In this document: positions 1 to 5,458 of the stretch, piece after piece
Layout of the letters: each line of letters opens with the position of its first letter
Numbering within the stretch: the first letter of the stretch is position 1
From: Avichristensenella sp031550095
Lineage (GTDB): Bacteria > Bacillota > Clostridia > Christensenellales > Aristaeellaceae
Length of the DNA stretch: 6,086 bases
Reading direction: 5' to 3'
Assembly: GCA_031550095.1 (NCBI GenBank)
Contig: JAVBOX010000147.1
Coordinates: forward strand, 1-6,086
Notes under the pieces: model-generated
Told to the model about the DNA's origin: nothing
Database searches by the model: none
The model's input: the letters and a program-made list of their open reading frames with translations, nothing else
Made by a program: the position numbers and the translations under genes

Positions 1-213
1 CGGAATTTGGCACGGATCTTTTTCCGTCCAGTGGCGTCGCCCTTCACTCAGCGTAGCGCTGCTACGCCTCGTTCCAGCTCCTTGCTGGGCGAAAAAATCT
101 CTCGTGCATCTCTTCCGACTTTTCGATGCCGGAGTAATAGCGCCTGTCTTCATCTCAATGTACTCAACGTACGAACCATTGCCTATGGCGCCGCGCACAT
201 CTTGATGCGGCAT
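1..213 (-). other. Unrecognised hairpin-rich segment with an open minus-strand frame to the window edge
   Basis: I recognise no gene here. On the minus strand a frame is open from an ATG at 211-213 to the left edge (71 codons, no stop), but it has no Shine-Dalgarno sequence and its product (starting MPHQDVRGAIGNGSYVEYIE, later very rich in R, K and S) matches no family I know. The segment is dense in possible secondary structure. There is a perfect 7-bp inverted repeat with a 3-nt loop at 51-67 and a 5-bp stem at 74-78/84-88. Positions 37-42 are complementary to 87-92, and 14-24 are largely complementary to 91-99. The last pairing includes a G-U pair only if the minus strand is transcribed. 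This could be a structured RNA, a dispersed intergenic repeat, or the start of an unknown gene. It lies just beyond the broken end of the reductase remnant, so it may mark the rearrangement that truncated that gene. Confidence 0.35.
51..67. repeat. Perfect inverted repeat, 7-bp arms with 3-bp loop
   Basis: The arms GCGTAGC (51-57) and GCTACGC (61-67) are exact reverse complements around GCT. No T-run follows on either strand, so it does not look like an intrinsic terminator. It sits inside a larger set of nested complementary segments (14-99). Confidence 0.6.
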
Positions 214-235
214 CTGTGATTTATTGAAATTGATA

Positions 236-775
236 TTATGCCATTTTGTTGCGAGAAGTCATGAAAGTACTCTGTATGGGCAATGGGAGCGCCTTTCCCT
301 GCTGAATCGCCGCGGCGAGTGCGCCCATGCTTTCCTCCATAGGCGTTTCCGGATCAACACGGTGATGGTAGAAAATATCCACGTAGTCGAGCTTCATCCG
401 TTTGAGGCTTTGATCCAGGCTTGCGAGCAGGTACTTGCGAGAACCCCAGTCTCCCTAAGGCCCTTCCCACATCGTATATCCGGCCTTTGTGGAGATGCAA
501 AGTTCATCGCGGTATCCATGCAAATCACTTTTCAGCACGCGTCCCAAGGATTCCTCGGCGATTCCCGGTATGGGGCCGTAGTTGTTGGCCAGATCGAAAT
601 GGGTAATGCCCAGGTCAAACGCGCTGAGCATCATTCCGCGGCTTACTTCAGGCGCAACTAAGCTGCCGAAGTTGTGCCAAAAACCAAGGGAAACAACGGG
701 CAGCTTCAGCCCGCTTTTTCCGCAACGGCGGTATGGCATGGAAGCGTATCGGTCCGCATTGGCGGTATATGGCAT
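236..775 (-). pseudogene. Aldo/keto reductase remnant (YghZ / L-glyceraldehyde-3-phosphate reductase type), amber-interrupted and 3'-truncated
   Basis: An intact member would be a cytoplasmic NADPH-dependent TIM-barrel reductase of small aldehydes. The start ATG at 773-775 is set by AAGGAG 7 nt upstream; the opening YTANADRYASMPYRRCGKSG is typical of the YghZ branch. Catalytic residues visible are D61 and Y66 (FDLANNYG), K97 (STKAGY) and H138 (IFYHHR). Codon 107 (455-457) is TAG. It falls in GP-stop-GDWGS, where relatives normally read GPYGDWGS, so a tyrosine codon appears to have become amber. Beyond it the same frame continues cleanly as reductase (RKYLLASLDQSLKRM, DYVDIFYHHR, PETPMEESMGALAAAIQQGKAL) to about codon 163 (near 287). 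Homology then stops, and the frame closes at TAA 236-238 after 179 codons. The family is usually about 330 residues, so the second half of the barrel is gone. Without readthrough only a 106-residue fragment is made. A sequencing error could explain the amber codon but not the missing half. Confidence 0.85.
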
Positions 776-782
776 AACGCCT

Positions 783-788
783 CTCCTT
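783..788 (-). promoter_or_regulatory. Ribosome binding site of the reductase remnant
   Basis: The minus strand reads AAGGAG here, 7 nt before the ATG at 773-775. This favours that start over in-frame codons further upstream (to 832), whose added N-terminus does not look like reductase. Its good condition suggests the gene decayed recently. Confidence 0.7.
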
Positions 789-916
789 TTTCGGCGATGG
801 CGGAGCGGCAGCTGATGGTTGTGCGCCAGCACGCATCGCGAATCATAGAATGCGTTTATTGTAAGCTGAGGGTGGTTTTTTGTATGATTATTTTCGTCTA
901 GCCATCATGATTTTGT

Positions 917-945
917 TTGCAATAATGATACAAATATAGTATAAT
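917..945 (+). promoter_or_regulatory. Sigma-A-type promoter for the diguanylate cyclase gene
   Basis: TTGCAA at 917-922 (four of six match the -35 consensus) is separated by 17 bp from a perfect TATAAT at 940-945. Transcription would begin near 952 and give a leader of about 40 nt before the TTG start at 993. The spacer is strongly AT-rich. An 8-bp palindrome ATCATGAT (904-911) lies just upstream and could be a regulator site, but that is speculative. Confidence 0.75.
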
Positions 946-978
946 TGTGTCATTTCTACGCAACAATTGGAAAAATAT

Positions 979-984
979 GGGGGG
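979..984 (+). promoter_or_regulatory. Ribosome binding site that selects the TTG start of the cyclase
   Basis: GGGGGG lies 8 nt before TTG 993-995, pairing with the anti-Shine-Dalgarno CCUCC with one wobble. The ATGs at 1005 and 1008 are about 20 nt away and have only AAGAAA nearby. An upstream in-frame TTG at 945 overlaps the -10 box and cannot be in the transcript. Confidence 0.6.
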
Positions 985-992
985 CGTTTTTC

Positions 993-2210
993 TTGTCCAA
1001 GAAAATGATGTTTGGCGTTTCAGCTGGCTTTTGCTGCTTCTGCGCGGTCATCCTTGGCATCTCCTTAGGCATGAACATAAAAGAAGCAAACGAGTCCATG
1101 GAAATCCTCAAGAACAGCGTCACGTCGCAGCTCGTGTCCATTACCTCCGCGGCGAGGGAAATCATCGATCCACAGGCTTTCAGCAAGTATAACGTTCCAG
1201 AGGACATTGACAATGATGCGTATCGATCAACGCTCATCCAGCTGCGCACTTTGGCGAACAATGTAGGCGCAAAGTATATTTATGCCCTGAAAAAAATAGA
1301 CGGGGAAGCCATATTTATCTTTGATATTGATGAGTCGGCGCAGAACGCCACCATGACATCCTATGAGCTTAGGGATGTGCATAAAAAGGCGTTTTCGGGC
1401 ATCACATCTGCAGGCATTATGAACATGAAGGATGAGTACGGCAGCTTTAACACCGGGGCCGTCCCCTTGCGATACAACAATGAAATCATTGGAATCGTAT
1501 GTGCCGATATTGAGGATCAGTTCATCTCGAAAAGCATCGCGGCCACACGCACGAATATCATTCTGCTATCCGTCTCCTTGTCCCTTTTCCTGGCGGCTGG
1601 CATCGCGATCATCATCATTTTGCTGAGGAATATCCGAAAAATGCAGATGAAGCTGGAGCAAATGGCCAATTACGACAACCTGACGGGGCTGCCAAACCGC
1701 CGGTTTTTGATCGATCAGCTGGGCAGAATGTCCCGAAAAGAAAAGAGCAAGCCTTACGCGCTATTCTTCATTGATATGGATAACTTTAAGAAGGTTAACG
1801 ATACGGCGGGGCATGACGCCGGGGATGAGCTCCTGCGCCATATGGGCAACTATCTTTCCTCCTCTTTTGTGGATTCCACCGTTTTCCGCCCCGGCGCGGG
1901 AAGCCTGAATGTGGCGGCCAGGGTTGGCGGGGATGAATTTATCCTGATCGCGCCGGGGATTCAAACCTCTGAAGACGCTGAGCGCCTGGGTCAAACCATT
2001 TTGGAAGGGTTCGCGACGCCTTCCCTCATCAAGTACATTGAGAAATATGGCATTGGGCTCAGCATTGGCGTCGCCATGTTCCCGGAGGATACAAACAACT
2101 TCCACGTGCTGATCAAGTACGCCGATATCGCAATGTATACCGCCAAGCGCACAGGCAAGAACTGTTGCTGCCTTTATGACGAAGCGATGGAAAACATCCC
2201 AAGGAAGTAA
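993..2210 (+). CDS. Membrane-anchored diguanylate cyclase (extracytoplasmic Cache-like sensor plus GGDEF domain)
   Basis: This 405-residue protein is predicted to make c-di-GMP from two GTP at the membrane. Residues 7-26 form a first membrane helix. Residues 30-185 form an extracytoplasmic sensor whose segments GAKYIYALKKIDGE (92-105) and DEYGSFNTGAVPL (147-159) resemble Cache-type domains of Clostridia. A second membrane helix follows at 189-211, with no clear HAMP domain, and a short linker leads into GGDEF. The catalytic domain is complete: NYDNLTGLPNRR (226-237), FFIDMDNFKKVND (258-270), GHDAGDELL (273-281), the active-site GGDEF (312-316), and the C-terminal block KYADIAMYTAKRTGKN. The inhibitory RxxD site normally five residues before GGDEF is absent; GSLN (303-306) occupies it, after an enlarged loop, so feedback inhibition by product at that site is unlikely. 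The TTG start follows from the ribosome binding site and promoter; ATG 1005 or 1008 are alternatives. The gene is monocistronic and convergent with the histidine kinase. The ligand is unknown. Confidence 0.9.
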   Translation: MSKKMMFGVSAGFCCFCAVILGISLGMNIKEANESMEILKNSVTSQLVSITSAAREIIDPQAFSKYNVPEDIDNDAYRSTLIQLRTLANNVGAKYIYALKKIDGEAIFIFDIDESAQNATMTSYELRDVHKKAFSGITSAGIMNMKDEYGSFNTGAVPLRYNNEIIGIVCADIEDQFISKSIAATRTNIILLSVSLSLFLAAGIAIIIILLRNIRKMQMKLEQMANYDNLTGLPNRRFLIDQLGRMSRKEKSKPYALFFIDMDNFKKVNDTAGHDAGDELLRHMGNYLSSSFVDSTVFRPGAGSLNVAARVGGDEFILIAPGIQTSEDAERLGQTILEGFATPSLIKYIEKYGIGLSIGVAMFPEDTNNFHVLIKYADIAMYTAKRTGKNCCCLYDEAMENIPRK

Positions 2211-2250
2211 AAAATCAGGCATATGATGCCGCGGTGGATGGACGCAACAA

Positions 2251-2276
2251 AGCCCGGTGAGCGCTTTCATCGGGCT
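2251..2276 (-). terminator. Probable intrinsic terminator of the kinase gene, possibly bidirectional
   Basis: A 10-bp stem (2251-2260 with 2267-2276, one G-T wobble) closes a 6-nt loop between two convergent genes. Read on the minus strand it is followed by TTTGTT, so it suits the kinase transcript better. On the plus strand no T-run follows (TGGTGC), although it could still slow polymerase leaving the cyclase gene. Confidence 0.55.
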
Positions 2277-2299
2277 TGGTGCAACCAAGGGTGCTACCC
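2275..2299. repeat. Two small overlapping hairpins beside the terminator
   Basis: CTTGGT (2275-2280) pairs with ACCAAG (2284-2289) around GCA, and GGGT (2289-2292) pairs with ACCC (2296-2299) around GCT. The first shares bases with the 3' arm of the terminator stem, so the two could be alternatives. Short loops and perfect arms make chance less likely, but no function is evident. Confidence 0.35.
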
Positions 2300-2323
2300 C
2301 GAAGGCCTAATAAAAGTGCGTTA

Positions 2324-4441
2324 TCATTTCTTTGTATCCTGTAGATAGCTGGCCGTGATCCTCGAGAGGGAATCGAAGTTGATGGGCTTGGAGATATGCC
2401 CGTTCATTCCCACGCGCTCGCACTTCTCAACATCATCGGAAAAGGCGTTGGCGGTCATGGCAAGAATGGGCACTTCCTTGGCGCGTGGGAAAGGCAACGC
2501 CCGCAGCTCGATGGTGGCGGTATACCCGTCCATGACGGGCATCTGGATATCCATAAACACAATATCGTACCGCGTTGGGTTGGCGGAGAACATCTCCAGG
2601 GCGATTTTGCCATTTTCCGCGCAGTCGATGGCAATGCCGGTTTTCTTTAAAACTTCTATGACGATTTCCCGGTTGATCTCCACATCCTCCACAAGAAGGG
2701 CGGTTTGCCCATGAAAGCTATATTCCTGTGCGCATTCATCCCCCTGGGTGTTTAGCATCGCATCACTGCCCGCGCCCATCCAAAAACGGATGGTGAAGCA
2801 ACTGCCGCAGCTTTCCTCGCTCGTGACTCCGATGCTTCCACCCATCATCTCAACAATGTTTTTGCTGATCGCAAGCCCCCGCCCGGTGCCGCCAAACCGT
2901 CTGGCGATTCCGCGATCCGCTTGCTCAAACTTCATAAAAAGGCGTCCTTGCTGCTCCGCCGTCATCCCAATGCCGCTGTCCTTCACGGAGATTTCAAATT
3001 CATTGCGCCCAACTCCCGCGCTCAGGCATTTTACGGAAACGTCAATCATGCCCTTTTCCGGAGTGAACTTTATCGCGTTGGAAAGCAAGTTGAGCAATAC
3101 CTGCGACAGGCGCATTTCATCGCCCACCGCGATGCGCGGAACACTTGGATCGATATCCATCCTCAGGGACTGCTGCTTTTCCGCCGCTCGAACGCCAACG
3201 ATGCTTCGGATGTTGGACATGGCACGAAAGATGTCAAAAGGCCTGTTCTCCAGTTCCAGGCGGTTGGCCTCGATCTTGCTCATGTCCAGAACGTCGTTGA
3301 TGAGTCCCAACAATTGCCGGGAAGCGGCATCAATTTTGATCAGGCAGTCATTGATTTTGTCAAGATCCGTGGCCTTGCGTGCAATGGCGGTCATTCCGGT
3401 GATGGCGTTGATGGGCGTGCGGATTTCATGGCTGATGTTGGCGAGAAAGTCGGTTTTGGCCCGGGTGCTGGAAAGCGCCTCCTCCCTGGCTTGCACTAGG
3501 TTTTCCATCACCTCATTGCGCAGAAGGGCGTTTACGATGAGCAGACTGCTGGACTGAAGCATCCTCTCCTCATCCTGGGAAAACACCCGCTCATTATGGC
3601 AGTCATCAAAGCCGACAAATCCCCAGAAATCGCCGCGCAGGAAGACCGGCGCCATCAGAATGGAGACGATGCCCTGTGGAAAGAGATGATCTCGCGCCGC
3701 CTTTGAAAAGGTCTTTACGATTCCATTCACGCACTGCCCTTTTCGCATTTTCTCTTCCAACTCGCCCGCCATGGTCGAAAGAGGTATTTCAATGGTGGTC
3801 GCCTTTCCCTGCTGCGGCTCCGCGTCTTCGGACCACTCATAAAGTTGTTTCGTATAAAAAGTACCGTCTCTCTCATAGTTCTTCCAGACATATACTCGGT
3901 CCGCCTTGCCGCTTTGCGCCAGGATGCCCATGCAGCTCCAAAGCGCCTCGTCAAACCTGTCCATGTCAAACGTCAACAAAATGGAAGCGATGTTGTTGAC
4001 CGTCAGCAGCATATGATCCTGGGTGACGATCTCCTGAACCCGCCGGTCAATCTCCTCCTGAAGCTTTGCGTTATGGTTTTCAATCTGCAAAAGCGCCATG
4101 ATGAGCTCATCATTCTTCTCCTTGATGGATCGGGCAAGGTTGGCAAGGCTTAACACAAGCGAATAAATGAACACGCCGCCCACAAAAAAAATAATGATAA
4201 TGAAATAAATAATCGGATCAACCTCGCGCCGAACAAGATCCATGGCGCCAACAAGATAGCCGATCACGAAGAAGCTCATAGTGACAATGGGAGCCCATTT
4301 AAAAAATAGGGTGCCTCGCTTTTTGCGTGCGCTGGTTGACAAATTCTGCATATAAAGCTTCACAATTCGACAATAATGGAAAATTGTAAAAGCCATAATC
4401 GCCGCGCCAGTCGATGCTAGTATAAAACAAAGAATTCGCAC
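2324..4441 (-). CDS. Membrane-bound hybrid sensor histidine kinase (TM-GAF-HisKA-HATPase-REC)
   Basis: This 705-residue hybrid kinase should autophosphorylate on His and pass phosphate to its own receiver domain. Three membrane helices lie at about 2-24, 46-69 and 75-102. A charged coiled coil follows (about 106-140), then a cytoplasmic GAF-like sensor (about 150-307), then HisKA with FLANISHEIRTP and phospho-accepting H338. The ATPase domain has the N box (NLLSNAIKFTP, 451-461), G1 (DSGIGM, 488-493), F box (FMKF, 502-505) and G2 (GGTGRGL, 517-523; R521 replaces the usual leucine). The C-terminal receiver has acidic pair E585-D586, phospho-acceptor D631 (FMDIQMPVMDG), T663 and K685 (SKP), all intact. 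No HPt or DNA-binding domain follows, so a separate HPt protein and regulator are expected elsewhere, or the receiver only modulates the kinase. The GTG start at 4439-4441 is chosen because AAGGAG lies 7 nt upstream; an in-frame GTG at 4459 overlaps that site. The gene ends with tandem stops TGA TAA. The signal is unknown. Confidence 0.93.
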   Translation of the reverse strand: MRILCFILASTGAAIMAFTIFHYCRIVKLYMQNLSTSARKKRGTLFFKWAPIVTMSFFVIGYLVGAMDLVRREVDPIIYFIIIIFFVGGVFIYSLVLSLANLARSIKEKNDELIMALLQIENHNAKLQEEIDRRVQEIVTQDHMLLTVNNIASILLTFDMDRFDEALWSCMGILAQSGKADRVYVWKNYERDGTFYTKQLYEWSEDAEPQQGKATTIEIPLSTMAGELEEKMRKGQCVNGIVKTFSKAARDHLFPQGIVSILMAPVFLRGDFWGFVGFDDCHNERVFSQDEERMLQSSSLLIVNALLRNEVMENLVQAREEALSSTRAKTDFLANISHEIRTPINAITGMTAIARKATDLDKINDCLIKIDAASRQLLGLINDVLDMSKIEANRLELENRPFDIFRAMSNIRSIVGVRAAEKQQSLRMDIDPSVPRIAVGDEMRLSQVLLNLLSNAIKFTPEKGMIDVSVKCLSAGVGRNEFEISVKDSGIGMTAEQQGRLFMKFEQADRGIARRFGGTGRGLAISKNIVEMMGGSIGVTSEESCGSCFTIRFWMGAGSDAMLNTQGDECAQEYSFHGQTALLVEDVEINREIVIEVLKKTGIAIDCAENGKIALEMFSANPTRYDIVFMDIQMPVMDGYTATIELRALPFPRAKEVPILAMTANAFSDDVEKCERVGMNGHISKPINFDSLSRITASYLQDTKK

Positions 4442-4448
4442 GGGTGCA

Positions 4449-4454
4449 CTCCTT
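4449..4454 (-). promoter_or_regulatory. Ribosome binding site that selects the GTG start of the kinase
   Basis: AAGGAG on the minus strand is 7 nt before GTG 4439-4441. The start moves in by six codons from the first in-frame GTG (4457-4459). The first in-frame ATG is well inside the first membrane helix and has no such site. Confidence 0.7.
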
Positions 4455-4473
4455 CCCACTTTTTTCCATTGAA

Positions 4474-4502
4474 ATTATACGCTTCACTTTGCGAAAAAGC
4501 AA
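4474..4502 (-). promoter_or_regulatory. Sigma-A-type promoter for the histidine kinase gene
   Basis: On the minus strand TTGCTT (4497-4502) and a perfect TATAAT (4474-4479) are 17 bp apart. The predicted start near 4467 gives a leader of only about 25 nt, with the ribosome binding site inside it and no room for a riboswitch. The element and spacing resemble the cyclase promoter at 917-945. Confidence 0.75.
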
Positions 4503-4666
4503 GAATTCATAGGTCTTTCAACGTTTTTTGCGCATATCTTTATTTGCATGAACCATTTGTTGTGGCGTAATCCTCAAAAAAAACCTCAAAATCCCATCGC
4601 TTTTCTGAAAATGAAACATAGTAATGCAAAGCCACATAAAATGTGTCATACTGGGGGAAATGCTGT
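4503..4666. other. AT-rich divergent spacer between kinase and permease genes
   Basis: No gene is seen. The spacer contains a direct repeat CCTCAAAA (4572-4579 and 4584-4591, 12 bp apart) and a perfect 5-bp inverted repeat CACAT/ATGTG (4633-4637, 4641-4645, loop AAA). The permease promoter should lie here. The best -10-like sequence is CATACT (4647-4652) behind a TGT, but its -35 is poor, so an activator may be needed. Confidence 0.35.
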
Positions 4667-4673
4667 GGGAGGT
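4667..4673 (+). promoter_or_regulatory. Ribosome binding site that selects the permease start
   Basis: GGGAGGT is 7 nt before ATG 4681-4683. Upstream in-frame ATGs at 4624 and 4660 would add a hydrophilic extension unlike the family. The one at 4660 would have its G-run only about 3 nt away. Confidence 0.7.
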
Positions 4674-4680
4674 GTTGCCT

Positions 4681-5424
4681 ATGTGGGTGATCTATCCTCT
4701 GATTTTTTTGTCTGGTTTCATGGATGCAATCGCGGGCGGCGGGGGCATCATTTCCCTCTCTTCCTACCTCGCGATCGGCCTGCCTGCCCATATCGCGCTG
4801 GGCACAAACAAGTTCTCCGCCGTCATCGGCACGGGCATCTCCATGGGCCGCTTCGCGAAGCAAGGGCATATCAAATGGGACGCCGCCGCCGTTTCTTTTG
4901 CCGGTGCGCTGTTGGGCGCCTATATCGGAGCAAAGCTGGCCATGATTGTTCCAGAGCGGGTGCTCGTGTACATTATGCTGGCGGTTTTGCCCATCATCGC
5001 CGTGTTGGTGCTCAAGGGAAAGGGGTTTACGCCCCGTGAAGTGGAAATGCCGCACGCGCACATGCTGGCGCTGGCGCTGATCATCGGCATCGTGATGGGC
5101 GCCTATGACGGTTTCTTTGGCCCCGGCACCGGAACATTTCTGATCATGGCCTTCACGGCCGTCCTGGGCTTTGAAGTGTTAACGGCCTGCGGCAACGCAA
5201 AGGCGGTGAATTTTGCTTCCAATTTAGGCGCCGCCGTCACATTTGTCGCCATGGGTCAGGTGATGTATTCCATCGCCATCCCTTGTGCCTTTTGCGCCAT
5301 CCTTGGGCAGTATATCGGCTCTGGGCTTGCCCTGAAAAAGGGCGTGAAGATCATCCGACCCATGGTTCTGGTCGTCATCATACTGCTCATGGCGAAGATC
5401 ATTTGGGATCTGGTCCATGGGTAA
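4681..5424 (+). CDS. TauE/SafE-family membrane permease (sulfite/organosulfonate-type anion transporter family)
   Basis: This 247-residue, very hydrophobic protein should lie in the cytoplasmic membrane with about seven or eight helices. The TauE/SafE family moves small anions, with sulfonates, sulfoacetate, sulfite or related compounds proposed for several members; the substrate here cannot be read from sequence. The family's internal duplication is visible. In the N-terminal half, GFMDAIAGGGGIIS (12-25) is followed by ALGTNKFSA (39-47). In the C-terminal half, GAYDGFFGPGTGTF (140-153) is followed by GNAKAVNFASNLGA (171-184). Each half carries a glycine-rich re-entrant-type motif and an Asn/Lys motif. 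The length is close to the usual 240-270 residues. Translation starts at ATG 4681 behind GGGAGGT. The araB-like kinase begins 34 nt after its TAA with no terminator between, so the two are probably co-transcribed, which hints that its substrate is linked to that sugar pathway. Confidence 0.88.
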   Translation: MWVIYPLIFLSGFMDAIAGGGGIISLSSYLAIGLPAHIALGTNKFSAVIGTGISMGRFAKQGHIKWDAAAVSFAGALLGAYIGAKLAMIVPERVLVYIMLAVLPIIAVLVLKGKGFTPREVEMPHAHMLALALIIGIVMGAYDGFFGPGTGTFLIMAFTAVLGFEVLTACGNAKAVNFASNLGAAVTFVAMGQVMYSIAIPCAFCAILGQYIGSGLALKKGVKIIRPMVLVVIILLMAKIIWDLVHG

Positions 5425-5441
5425 ATGAGGCGTTTATACGC

Positions 5442-5450
5442 AGGAAGGAA
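5442..5450 (+). promoter_or_regulatory. Ribosome binding site of the ribulokinase gene
   Basis: The purine run AGGAAGGAA ends 8 nt before ATG 5459-5461. It is the only such run in the 34-nt gap after the permease stop. No hairpin or promoter is apparent in that gap, which supports one transcript for both genes. Confidence 0.6.
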
Positions 5451-5458
5451 GCATTTCC

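Noticed and set aside
7..219. Plus-strand open frame of 70 codons at the left edge
   Set aside because: No ribosome binding site, low-complexity Ser/Arg-rich product, and the frame runs through the inverted repeat; it looks like chance.
224..661. Plus-strand open frame of 145 codons
   Set aside because: It is antisense to the reductase remnant, whose minus-strand translation matches a known family with catalytic residues; this one matches nothing.
945..992. Sixteen extra N-terminal codons for the cyclase from TTG 945
   Set aside because: The TTG overlaps the -10 box, so it would not be in the mRNA; TTG 993 has its own ribosome binding site.
946..992. Possible c-di-GMP riboswitch in the cyclase leader
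   Set aside because: The predicted leader is about 40 nt, too short for a class I or II aptamer, and shows no matching conserved segments.
1761..2288. Minus-strand open frame of 175 codons
   Set aside because: It lies opposite the GGDEF domain, has no family resemblance, and runs through the terminator hairpin region.
2748..3557. Plus-strand open frame of 269 codons, and another at 2921-3499
   Set aside because: Both are antisense to the conserved HisKA, ATPase and receiver-linker region of the kinase; their products are Ser/Arg-rich with no domain pattern.
4572..4591. Two copies of CCTCAAAA 12 bp apart as a CRISPR-like or iteron array
   Set aside because: Only two short AT-rich copies occur, with no further units; chance or at most a regulator site.
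4540..5061. Minus-strand open frame of 173 codons rich in His, Gln and Arg
   Set aside because: It is a mirror of the permease gene; the composition is what reverse reading of hydrophobic codons gives.
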